A DNA stretch of 64,000 nt from Toxoplasma gondii ME49. Taxonomy: Eukaryota; Apicomplexa; Conoidasida; Eucoccidiorida; Sarcocystidae. The DNA lies in NCBI RefSeq assembly GCF_000006565.2, contig NC_031470.1:1862954-1926953 (forward strand). The letters are read 5' to 3'. A model generated the notes under the pieces. It was not told the DNA's origin and did not search any database. It saw only the letters and a program-made list of their open reading frames with translations. Below, piece after piece: positions 12,785 through 23,901 of the stretch (its first letter is position 1; every line of letters starts with the position of its first letter). A program made the position numbers and the translations under genes.

Positions 12785-14434
12785 ATGTCGGGGCTGGAGA
12801 AGAGCGGCTTCGGCATTGCGCACGACTTCAAGGGGCGGACGCAGGAGCAATCAGATTTCCCGATTCTCTGCGAGACATGCCTGGGTGATAATCCCTATGT
12901 TCGTATGCAGAGAAACAGGGAAGGCAAAGAATGCAGGATATGTACGAGACCATACACGGCTTTCAGGTAAGAATTGAACCGGTGTGACCGTTCCTTACTG
13001 GGCTTCTGGGAAATGGGTAACTGCCTATGTACGGCGGCGCTTCTATCGTCCGTCAGGAGAACTTTTGGTGAAACTTGTTTTTGAAGCGCGTAATGGTCGG
13101 AATCCGTTCCAAGAGCGATCTGTTCGGATGTTTCGTCAGTGGCAACTGAGCGGGAAAGAAACCCCTTGCGCAGGAAGTGCTCCCTCAGCATGCAGGTAGT
13201 GGTGCAAGAATATGCCGTCCCAGCCACGGAAACAGCCCGACCAACTTCAGCATATGCAACTGCGATTTCTTTTTTGTTCAGGTGGAAACCGGGCCCGAAG
13301 GCGCGTTACAAGTCGACGGTCGTCTGTCAGACTTGTGCGAAGCTGAAAAATGTCTGTCAGACTTGCTTATTTGATTTGCAGTACGGTCTGCCCGTTCAGG
13401 TTCGGGACAAGCTTCTGGAAGGAGCGAAGGTAGAACTACCTGACCATCCACTAAACCGCGATTACATGGCCGACCGGCTGGAAAAGGCTGCTGATCAACT
13501 TCCTTACGGAAAGCTAGAGGACCACGAAGGGAGACTACGAGCGATCGCCAGAACTCAGCCATATTATCGCCGGAACGCTCCAAGAGTTTGCACATTCTGG
13601 CAAAGAGGGGAGTGTAAAAGAGGCGACGAATGTCCGTACCTTCATCAGGAAGTCCACCATGACCCAGCTCTTGCGAACCAGAACCTCCGGGACAGGTGCG
13701 TTTCGAAGTTTCGGTTATTCAAGCATCATTCGTATTCACTTTGGTAGAGCAGTTGCTGCAAGAACATCGCTTCGTTGCTTCGTTTCATTTCAAATCCCTC
13801 AGTAATGTTTGCATACACATTTTACAGGTATAGTGGACAAGATGACCCAGTTGCAGAGAAGATTTTGCGCCTGGCGGCCAGCAAGCCTAACGCTGATAGC
13901 GTAACGCCACCGGCGGACACGACCAATACCACTGTGTTTGTTGGTGGTCTTACGAAAGGAGTCACCGAACAAGACCTACGAGACGCGTTCTATGCCTTCG
14001 GAGAACTGCTTTCTATCAAAATGTACAGGGGGCAACAATTTGCTTTTCTCTGTTACGCCGAGCGAAGTTCGGCAGAGGAGGCGGTTAAGCAGCTGCATTC
14101 GAATCTAGTGATCAAAGGTGTGAGGCTTCGTGTCGCTTGGGCGAAACCGTCCGACAAAAAGAAAAAGCCTGATGATAATGATGTGACGGCAGCTCAGGAG
14201 GATCCTGGTGTGACTGTGATTCCTCCACCTCTTCCGGGCCTTCCTTCCATCCGTGCTCCAGTACCTCTCCCATTCATGTTGGATTCGGCGGATGCAAATC
14301 GCGGAGCCCCCGTGAGGCACAATGTGGAGGCGGCAAGTGGAGTGCTACCTCCACCAAGCATGTATGGGGTGGGAGGCGCGACAGCGATGTACGCGTCTAT
14401 GAATCCCGTTGAAGCTGAGTATATGAAAAGATGA
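12785..14434 (+). CDS. RBM22: Pre-mRNA splicing factor RBM22 (Ecm2/Cwc2 type)
   Basis: Exons 12785-12966, 13282-13695 and 13828-14434 give 400 residues, close to human RBM22 (420). Each intron splits an AGG codon after AG, a consistent phase. Domain order is as in the family. First comes an N-terminal zinc-ribbon region with [17 protein letters not shown] and [13 protein letters not shown], then a second Cys set ([15 protein letters not shown]). Next is a CCCH finger [19 protein letters not shown] (about residues 164-182), and then a single RRM (TVFVGGL; about residues 233-305), followed by a proline-rich tail. RBM22 sits in the active spliceosome, where it contacts U6 snRNA and the intron near the catalytic centre. 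The ATG has A at -3. The protein looks complete and conventional. Confidence 0.95.
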
Positions 14435-14848
14435 TCAGGAATCCGTGTCATACGCTTACCCACGGAACTAAACGTTTTGCTCAATCTCATAATGCGAACA
14501 CGCGAACTCTATGTGGTTCGAAGGGAAGAAAGTTCAAATTTCATCTTACGCCTGTGGATGCGCATTTCACTGGCGTGTTTGGGGTGGAGCGGCTCGTTTT
14601 ATCAAAAGCACTTTTTGCCAATACATTTTAACAAGCGACGGATGTCTCTGCGTCGTGAACCGACACATGTTTCAGACATGGCAGCGTGGCTACCCTCCTT
14701 CCACTCTTTTGTCTGCGTCACCACACCACTATAATATACCGGTTTTGCGCAGGAATGCAGCGGAGCCATCTTGCTACGCAAGGATGGTGAGCTTCCATTC
14801 AGATGTTCACGCCTACGATAACCATTGAACACCGTCTCGGTTTTCATG
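14435..14848. other. Convergent 3' region
   Basis: Short spacer between the stop of RBM22 and the stop of the minus-strand ankyrin gene; probably both 3' UTRs. Confidence 0.5.
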
Positions 14849-16268
14849 TTAGGAGCAAGCTCCGTCCTCTTCCTTCCGTTGCTGGAGCATATGTTGCAGA
14901 TACTCTGCGAGCGCCTGCCGACCTTGGCCGTCTCTAATTCGAGCTCGCCTAGTGACTTCTTCGATGAGTGAAATGCCGTCGTAGTCGGTCACCTGTGCAA
15001 TGACATCACAGTCGCATGGAGACATTTGATAGGCCTGCAACGACTGCGGGGGGAAGTCACAGTTCTTCTGGAGCGTTATATGAAAGGAAGCTCAGCTCCC
15101 CTTTGTAGTAATTTTCCTGATACGGTGACAACTAAGGAACATGACCGAGTGCACCTACTAAGGCCTGCTGTCATTGATGACTGACCCACCAGAATTATTT
15201 TTAGAGAAGAGACATACGATGGACCACCAGGTGTTCGAGAACTGATATGAGCAATTTACAAATGCATCAATTTTTTTACCTGGATGCGAGCGCCAGACTC
15301 AGCAAGGGCCTTCACAGTTGATAGATGCCCATTGACAGCAGCATGGAAAAGCGGAGTCCTACCATGCCGGTCTCGTGTGTCAATGGATACGCCTCGATTG
15401 ATTAATTGCAGCAATGCATGAGTACGACCGTGTGCCGCAGCAAGATGGACAGGCTCATTGTGATTTGAATTTGCTGAACGCATTCACGACACATAAAAAG
15501 GGAATGCTACTCACGAAGCCAGCACGTCTGGGAAGCCGCTTTCGGCTACGTTGACCGGATCTTACTTGTGAGACCTTCCGGGCTCAGATGATAGTCGTCG
15601 AGGAGCCTCTGAATGATCGACTGTGAACCTCCCACTGCCGCGGCGTGCACAAGGCTTCCTTTCTGTTGCTGCTGCGCTGCCACGTCCGCTGCTTGAACAT
15701 CAACGCCAAGTGCGCAAAGAGTCTCGAAAGTACGTTTCTTTCCTTGAAGACAGGAGCAGCGTAGTGCTTGCCATACGGCAAAGTGACTCATGGGGATCCT
15801 CGCGGGACCATCACTCTGTTCACTTGTTTGGACATCGTGCTCAGAGGTCGACCGGCAGTGCCGTAGAAGTAGGTCGCAGACGGAGGCGCTTTCTGCGTCG
15901 GAATGCTGTGGTTGTACACAGTTCCGAATCAGACGGTCTTGAACCTCTCCTGAGTAGAGACAGTGCGGGGCTGTGTCAATGAGGGTGCACAGCGCTGCAG
16001 ATGGAGTATCACTGAAAAGAGCTTCCAGGCATGGATCATGGCGATCACCAGCACTTGCACAACTTGCGAACCCCGAACCGGAGTCTGTTACGTTGTCGCC
16101 ATTGTTAAATACGTCTTCTGGATCGTGTCCACAGTCATTAGGGTCAGCATCACTCTCCCAAGATTCACGAGCAAGAAACGCTGGGAAGAGAGGGTTGACA
16201 ACACCTTTCTCTATTTCTACTCTACAGGGGTGCTCTTTACTGGAATAAGGCGCAGCACGATCTGCCAT
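14849..16268 (-). CDS. Ankyrin-repeat protein
   Basis: Exons 16268-15566, 15473-15280 and 15043-14849 join in frame to 363 residues. Intron 1 is only about 92 nt. Ankyrin signatures are clear: GSLVHAAAVGGSQSIIQRLL in exon 1; EPVHLAAAHGRTHALLQLI and GRTPLFHAAVNGHLSTVKAL in exon 2. The C-terminal exon has an acidic and basic helix (ISLIEEVTRRARIRDGQGRQ). The N-terminal half is acidic and has no recognised domain. An in-frame ATG at 16292 is an alternative start. Such proteins are usually binding scaffolds; the partner cannot be inferred. Confidence 0.8.
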
Positions 16269-17405
16269 GCTGCATACGGTGAGTGCGCGCATGCAACGAA
16301 CCCGTGCCTTGACACTTCTGCGCGAAAAAGGGAAATTATATAGTTTTGTCGAAAAAGATGATGCAGTATATAGTGCACTGAATATCACAAGACGCATCCG
16401 AGATGCGTGACGGAAACGGAGTTGTCGTCGGAACAACGCATCCGCGGCCGCCTTGGGAGCTGCCGCACTCAAAAAGACAGAATGGACCGATCAGCAGTCC
16501 CGATGCCAGTAACTATGCATGCGGTGAGTGTGTGTCACGTGCGCATGGCAAGTGCCGACCAACAACGAGTCATACAGCCGATACAAGTTGGACGCTAAAA
16601 TTCTCCTTCTTTACATGTAATGTTAACGATGTAAAACTTGCTATGCATCACATTTCGCAGAAATCAAGGTAGTCGTAGTTAGCCGATAAAGCGTGAAGGA
16701 TGCAGAGAGACAAGCATTACTTTTGACGCACCTTCTCGGTCAGACACCCGTGAAGCGCGCAAAGTGTGGATCATGTTTTTGCTGAATCCTGCATTCCGAG
16801 AGCAAAACAATAGTGCAACGGTTGTGTTCCCGTGTAGATGGATAATGCTCGCAATCAGCTGGCGACTACCGTGTTGAGACATCCTGGGTGAGAGCGACTG
16901 GGCCGGCGGGCCTCATAGCGGATATAGTTGCGTTCAGAGCGGCAGCCACGAAGACCGTACAGGAAATTCGCACTGGGCCACATGCAGTGTGGACAATGAA
17001 GCGTCTCAACCTCACCGCTTGTAGCCAGCGAATACCTAAGCAAGCCCCATTTTCGGTCCAGACCGCTTAATACAGCCAAACTTGTGTGAAAGTTGCTACA
17101 TAGTGCCTTGAAGAAGAGACTGGTCTAAAAGCAGGAATTTGTATGTGTCACAGGCGCTCCACTGTGTAGCATTTGTGTTTGGTAACTACATGCAAGGGAT
17201 GTAAAGATAAGCTTGTCGCCTAATAGCTGGCTGCTTAAGATTAAGCAAGAGTCTGAATGTGTCAGAAGTCCATTGTGTCTAATCCGAAACAAGACCTGAC
17301 GCATCCAGTCAGAGAGACCCGTTTGCTGAGAGCAGGAGTACCGCTGAAGGCACCGGCTATGCCCTTTCGGTGTACACGGGGTTCACAGGCACGAAGTTCT
17401 TGACT
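16269..17405. other. Intergenic region
   Basis: 5' flank of the ankyrin gene and 3' flank of the next minus-strand gene. Two short minus-strand ORFs (16679-16882, 16855-17079) lack any supporting signal. Confidence 0.4.
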
Positions 17406-19409
17406 CTACTGGGACGTAACTCGTTTCCACTGTTCCTTCACCTCTTGAGAGATCAGGTGGGGATCAAATCTGGCATCTGAAGGGAAGGCACACTTGTTTA
17501 ATGTCGAATTAGTAGTGGAAACTTAGTCGTACCTTGTTCGTACTGCTTGCGCAATTGAACGAACGCGTATGTGATACCAAACCAGACTAGTAGTTCATCA
17601 TCGTACACCGACTGAATGCGTAGTGCCTTGTCTTCGGCTTACTGGCTAGAGCAACGTAAGTCTCCCATGTGTTTAGCCGGAACTGACTCGGGACGAAAAA
17701 CGTAGAAGCAGGATCTGCATCAGCTTTGTGATTGATGAAGGGGTTTGACAGTCTGTTAGTGGTTTACCCAGCGGGTTGAATGCGGCACCCACGAGGTACA
17801 GCAGCTGAAGTGAAATTGTCGTACGTGGTCAAAGGACAAATTCCGCGTCAGTTGAACGTACCTGCATGATGCCGCCGGAGACAATCCATGCGCATACAAA
17901 GCAGACAATATACCTGGTGCATGTCCTGAATTAACGAATAACTTGGTAGGCAGCGATTGGCTTGCAAGCACAGGATGTAGCCATACACGGCGAATTCACG
18001 TTCTTCGGTGGTTTGTGGCTCCTTCGCAAGTACGTATGATGGAATAGATAAGAATAATAGAGCGGCAATTATGACAACAAACGCCAGATAGAGGAGTTTT
18101 AGAATCATATAGTTCTTGCCGGCAAAACCTGAAATAACTCCGTTGGCGCCCAGGTGTCCCGCTACGTTCGAAGGATCGTACCGGTGTCAAGTATCAGACC
18201 CGCCAATCCTACGGAGAACAATTTGGTGAGATAACAGTGTTTTAGCAGGATTCGATTGTTCATACCACAGAATGCTGGGCTAACTTGCGGGAACGGAAAC
18301 CCCGCGAGAAGACTGTACATCGTGGCACCTGCAAGCTGATGAGACCTTGCAACGCCAGTAATGGGGAACTCATTGAGGGAAAATTACCAGGCAAGCGAAA
18401 AATGCGATCCCATACACCAATTCCTTGGTGGGTCTCTTGTAGCTTGTGTACGCTCCGATGGCTGAAAAATGGCAAATATCTCTCTCGGTACAAGTAGTAT
18501 ATATACTTGAACCTATACCTCCCAGTACTATGGAGAGAATGACCAGCATCCAAGGCGCAACCAGACCAAAGAGTAGGGTCAATGTGAGAGTAGCCACAGC
18601 ATATCCTGAGCGGAGCGTCATGTATTGAGCCGATAATAGAGGAGAGCCGAGACTGTATACCGATTATGGCACACCACGTATATACAACCATGTTCTGAGC
18701 ACCTCCTGAAAACTGGTGGGGTCAGGAATCAGAAACAAAGACTTTACCCGAGGCACTCGTACCGAAAACGGCGAAGAGGGAGAAGGGTATTAGTGCCAAA
18801 ATGGAAAGTGCCGATAAATATGCCGTCAGTATCACTGAGCTTTGCTGTGATGGATGTACCATAGGCAAGAACATGCTAGGAGTTTTAGGGAACTCCATAC
18901 CTGCGGTGACCCCGTGGACAGCCCCTCGAGAGGGCTTCGGTAGGCTGAAATTGGAGAAGCAGTCTATCTCTGTAGCGCAGCTCCTGACACAGCAACCAGG
19001 TTACCTTTGACAACTGGAGCCTGCGGCGGGGGGTAGTAAACTGGCTGTCGCATTGACGCCGCCGAATCTATGTCAACGCCGAATTTCTTCGCTGGGTATG
19101 CAGCCAGGTCCTCAACAACTTCCTTCAATAATCTTCCAGTCGAACTGTTAGCTGAAGTGTTGTTATAAACAACGTTTGAGTCTCTGCATCGAAAATTGTG
19201 CCCATCATACCAAAAAGCTTCGCGAACTGCCGCAGCTTAAAGTCGTATTTGTCAAGGAAGCCCCTAGGGGCGATTGCCGGATCAGGAACGTACATCCGGT
19301 CGACCATCGAAGTGACACCGAGGCTGAAGTGTGCAAAGCATATTGCAACCACCGCCACTAGTATCCTAGACTTTCCCATTGTAAATGCTCGGCTATCGTT
19401 CGATGGCAT
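17406..19409 (-). CDS. Unrecognised polytopic membrane protein, about 14 small exons
   Basis: Proposed exons: 19409-19319, 19226-19005, 18944-18901, 18844-18748, 18705-18661, 18605-18519, 18461-18388, 18335-18266, 18208-18182, 18128-17987, 17925-17862, 17804-17768, 17637-17533 and 17476-17406, about 391 residues. All joins are phase-consistent. The N-terminus has a signal peptide (KSRILVAVVAICFAHFSLG) followed by a luminal loop with NNTSANSS glycosylation sites. About six hydrophobic segments follow, including LTAYLSALSILALIPFSLF, ATLTLTLLFGLVAPWMLVI, MYSLLAG, LYLAFVVIIAALLFLSI and RYIVCFVCAWIVSGGIM. The C-terminus is soluble and charged (LRKQYEQ, then EVKEQWKRVTSQ). Weakest points are the first splice (donor GTGTCA, intron about 92 nt) and whether 18518-18462 is really an intron, since that frame stays open. 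I do not recognise the family. Confidence 0.68.
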
Positions 19410-20096
19410 CAGTTTTTTGCACTCAACGATTCATATTCCCACCGTTGAGGTTCCTTACCCCAGTTCGAGCCACGTCGGCCAGTCTGAATGTCCCGTGTAC
19501 GTACACGCGACTGGGGTGCTGTGATGCTACCGACATGGTACCTACGTTCGGTATCCGTATCTACTATTAGAACGTTGCTCGGACGGTTTTCACACACCAG
19601 CTCCTCAACATACAGACTGATGTGCTGTCCCCTATATACATGACCTTGTCACAGACTGTTTTTTCCTTTTCGTAAGGGTATGTCTACCATTGTGTCAACC
19701 ACGGTTACACCATACTGGGTACATAAAATATACAGAAACCACCCACCGAGGCAATTCGACGGCAATATTATCGGAGCCCCTCCTTCGTAGCGACTCCGCC
19801 AAGATCATCTGCCAAACGTGTGCTCATGTGAACTGGCCACTTCCTGAGTGCGGACAAAAGGAAGATGAGTATTTTCATCTCCCCGGCTACGCCTATAGAT
19901 AACAATGTCTCACCAGCAAGACACCTCCTGAACACGCTGCCTAGTCGGGCCAACTCTCACCCTTCTCTATCGGTGCAACCTACGCTGGGAAATAACACAA
20001 AACTGGGACGCGAATCGATAACACTGAATAGGAAGTTTGGATTTTGCTGCAGCGTCCTTCGCTAGTGATGGGTATCTCCACTCCCCGCTACATTTT
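19410..20096. other. Intergenic region
   Basis: 5' flank of the membrane-protein gene and 3' flank of the small minus-strand gene; nothing else supported. Confidence 0.4.
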
Positions 20097-20548
20097 CTAT
20101 TGTGTTTTGCCCACCGCGGTCTCGTGCGTGGGCACCGCGTAGTGACTACCTCGACTGGTGCTGAAAGGCTCGAGGCGTTATGCCACCGCCTAACGCAAGG
20201 CATTTAACAACTAATGTGGTCCCCACGCATGCTATTACGTGAACTTCGAAAACTCAAACCATGAGCCTCAAAAATACTTAATTCTGCTTACCGGTGCGCC
20301 AGGACAGAAGATTCAGGTAACGTAGCATCCAATCTCAGGAGAGACGCGAGGAAATGGCGGCCGCCAGGTCGCTCGCGGTGCAAATCGCACCTACACGCTG
20401 CCCTCACTCTGTCGGCCAGTTCTCCGCATGCTCGCCCTATCAGCGGACCTGGCGTCAACGATCCCACCGTCTGGTTGCTTATGAGTTTGTGCATTGGAGG
20501 ATACGGATGTTGCCTTCTCTTCAAAATTACCGTTACTGTGGAAGGCAT
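20097..20548 (-). CDS. Small unrecognised protein, two exons
   Basis: Exon 20548-20292 starts at the first ATG after an in-frame stop (A at -3) and ends at donor GTAAGC leaving two bases. The acceptor GAGCCTTTCAG restores frame in exon 20160-20097, ending at TAG: 106 residues. The protein is basic, with three Cys in a short stretch (GRACGEL to RAACRCDL). There is no transmembrane segment and no family that I know. It lies 613 bp upstream of, and divergent from, the hydrolase gene. It could be a chance ORF with good splice sites. Confidence 0.4.
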
Positions 20549-21161
20549 GCTAATGCGTGCCGACTCCTCTCTGCCGTTTATGAATTTTGTGTTCTTGTCC
20601 TTCCCTCAAACAAGGCCTAAAAGCGCACACTGCCGCTGCCGCCTGCCTGCTCGATGCCTCTGGTACCAATGAAGCATGGAAGAGCGCGAGTTGGAGGTGG
20701 TTAACAGCATTTGTTGGCGAAAATCTCCCGTTTTCTTAACTTCCTTGGTTGGAACCACGGCATACTGGTACATGAACCCAAGTGCTTTGTGTCTGTTTGT
20801 AGCCGAAGGAAGGTGAAAGAAGGGCTTCGACCCAACATTATCAGTGATTTTCAGTGTGAAGACCTGAATCTCAGCGGCGACCAATGTCTATGCATTTCCT
20901 TGAGAGCCCTCTCCATTGATGGTACATTCTTTCAAAGAAGGCGTCTCTCCTGGGGCTGAAGACGGTACAACAATCGGGCCCCAACGTTCAGAGCTATGCA
21001 GCTCTAGGCTGGAGTAGTGGATTCGTGGGTCACGTTGTTGGCTATGCGCCCAGCTTGCTGAGTGTCGCCTACGTGCCTCTGCTTCCCTTCCGAAAGCTCT
21101 CTGCACGCTTTCTGGCAAGCCAATCTTTTTGCTCTGAGCAACTTTCCTTCCTTCGTAGGAA
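20549..21161. promoter_or_regulatory. Divergent upstream region of the BEM46-type hydrolase
   Basis: Between the small minus-strand gene and the hydrolase ATG. Minus-strand ORFs here (20606-20884, 20888-21268) overlap the hydrolase 5' end and are judged shadows. Confidence 0.35.
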
Positions 21162-23901
21162 ATGGAGAGTGGCGAGATTGGTTCTGGGGAAGCGGCGAAT
21201 CCTGCCGCGTCCATATTCCTAGCTATCGCTGGGTTTGCCGCCCGGGCGACTTGGGTAGGAGGACTCATACTCCTTTGTATGGTAGTACTTCTCTGGTACT
21301 TTCAAGAAAAGTTGCTCTTCTATCCGGGGGTGCCGCAGGGGTTTGAAACACCGGATAAGAATCCCAAGGGACTCCGCAGCCCTGCTGAGCGGGGTTTACC
21401 CTTCGAGGAGCTATGGCTGAGAACGGTCGATGGCGTGAAGCTCCATTGTTGGCTTATCAAACAGAAGCTACCGCAAGTTGCAGCTCATGCACCCACTTTG
21501 ATCTTTTTCCACGGGAATGCCGGAAGTAAGTTAGCGCCAGACGCTCATATTGAGGGTCATGTGTTCTGCGGAACAATTCTGTATTGCGATGAGTAGTTTT
21601 GTCTCTCTTCATTGTGCGGGAAGTCACAACTTCAATATGTTCCGTCTTTGCTTGTTGAACAGATGTCGGGTTTCGGCTGCCAAATGTCGAGCTTCTGTAT
21701 AAGCATGTCGGCGTTAATGTTCTCATCGTCTCGTATCGTGGGTAAGGTTCAGGTTCAACAAGCGAGAAGCAAACTGAAGCTTTAAGATTATGATGCCAGA
21801 ACTGCCTGAGTCGAGCTGAGTACTTCGTGCCGGAACCTTGTGTAGACGAATTCGGGTTTACGGAAAAGAGAACAGGAGGTCTGATGGGGGTGTGATAAAG
21901 GGACGCAGGTTTCTTTTCGGGGGTGTCACTGGGATTAGTGCTCTGTCGAACATCGAGACTTTCGAGATGCGTATGTGAAACTGTCAGTTGCTGCTGTGCA
22001 AGGAAGTAATTAGCTTAGTTCAGGAACGCCTGTCGCTGCTAGATGCTGAAAGTGTCTCACATCAACAGTGCAGCGACAAATCTGTGGATGTGTGAAAGAG
22101 GTCCGTTCACACCCAGAACGGCTCGCGTATGTGTTGCACATTGCAGATATGGATTTAGTGAGGGATCTCCGACAGAAGCTGGAGTCTACCGAGATGGTGA
22201 AGCAGCCCTGGATATGCTAGTCGAGAGGCAAAATGAGCTACATATCGATGCAAACAAGATCTTCCTTTTTGGACGAAGTCTTGGTGGCGCCGTTGCGATT
22301 GACCTAGCGGTGCAGAGACCTCACCAGGTGGGTAAAACAAACGACATGTGCTGGCGTTAGGAATCGGGGCATGATTTCACAAATCAGGACAACCTGCTGC
22401 AAGAGGAGTTCTAGAATACGACCATTTATGTCATCACATGCTGCATGATTCGTATTGTTTTCAGGTTCGAGGCGTCATTGTGGAGAATACCTTCACTTCA
22501 CTACTGGATATGGTCTGGGTCGTTTTTCCACTCCTTCGGCCGTTCCAGCGCACTGTGAGAATCTTGCAGGTGAGTGTGGAACTGCGCCTTAAGCCATCAT
22601 ACAACAGGAGACTCAGGCATCTGACAGAACAAGCATAAACTTGCCGCAGCCAGGTGAACGTATAGCGTGGGAAAAGTGACGAGCTTCCGCGTGCTGTGTG
22701 CTCTCTGTGTTTTCAGAGACTGTACATGGACAACGGGGAGAAAATTCAGAGGCTCCGTCTGCCAATCTTGTTCATCAGTGGGCAGAAAGATGAGCTCGTG
22801 CCAACACGTCACATGAAAAAACTTTTCGAAGTGAGAAAGACGGTGGAAATAATCTCTGGAGAGTCAGAACATGACACGTATTGTCGCTCCCCCTTAAGTA
22901 CTACCGTGGCCGCCGCTAACACGTGGAGAGAAAATACCTTTGAGATACTTGAATGGTGGCTCACAAGAGAGAGCAAGTTGGCTGCTGCAGTACGACCAAC
23001 ACCGTCGGTGTGTGCGTGGTCATCTGGCATCGCGTTGAACTCACACGACTTTGTCGTAAATCTCATGAGTATTTCCACTTAACGTGGGAATGCTTTTACA
23101 CATATCTGGTCCGATGACTCTGTAGCTTGGTGAATTTTCTGTGAAGTCTCGTACTGTCATCTGTTTGATCGTAACAAAACCTCTGTGTTGCTTTCAAGCT
23201 ACGTACCGTTTTTTCAAAATCACGTTGGTTCTCGGATGTGTTGTTATCAGCTGTGCCCTTCTCCACTCAAGGAGAAAGAAGACGTGCCCCTCGGAGGTCA
23301 CAATGACACTTGGGAATGGGCCATTGGAGGCAAAAGCTACTACGACCGCATCGCAGCCTTCATTCAGCATGCGCTGCAGTTCGAGGACCAGCAGTCCCGG
23401 CAGCAGATTGACGAATCAGGTCTCACGCGTCGCCGCCCTTCCTCATCACCTTCGGACACCCTGACGATTCCCTCGATCTCAAAATCTGGTGCGCAAGTGC
23501 TGGAAGAGGAGGAAAGGAGTGTGCACGATCTTCCGCTCTCTATGACACCCGCGGACGCTGCAGCCATGTGTTCGAGTGGTGCCTCCGAATCCGTGCTTCC
23601 AAAAGACACGGTTGAGGAAGGGGAGGACCAGGCTCCAAAATATGTTGAGTCGTGCTCACCGACTTCTCTCGACTTGCCCACAGCAGCAAGAGCTGCGCGT
23701 GAGGTTGTCGCCGCTGCTGCTTCTGCGGCCTCCTCTGCAGCCGCGAAAGCAGCATCTGTCGCTTTTTCTGCAGACGCAGGCGCGAGTCATCGCTCGAGAG
23801 TCGGAGCAGAACAGGGCGATGAAGGACGCAGTGAACCATCTACTGCCAGTGGCCTTCGCCAGAGGGTAGTGGATGCGACTTGCGAAAGAAGGTCTGAATG
23901 A
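21162..23901 (+). CDS. Membrane-anchored alpha/beta hydrolase, BEM46/ABHD13 type
   Basis: Exons 21162-21525, 21663-21741, 22147-22327, 22465-22569, 22717-22830 and 23251-23901 give 497 residues, all joins in phase. An N-terminal transmembrane anchor (GGLILLCMVVLLWYF) is followed by the YPGVPQGF segment typical of BEM46 proteins. Then come oxyanion motif FFHGNAGN, SYRGYGFSEGSP, nucleophile elbow GRSLGG (Ser192), Asp in GQKDELVP (D268) and His in GGHNDTW (H298), so the catalytic triad is intact. Family members sit on endomembranes and are predicted serine hydrolases or thioesterases; substrates are poorly known. After the catalytic domain comes a tail of about 180 residues that is not in the family: acidic and serine-rich, then an alanine-rich helix (AAASAASSAAAKAASVA). 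Confidence 0.92.
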
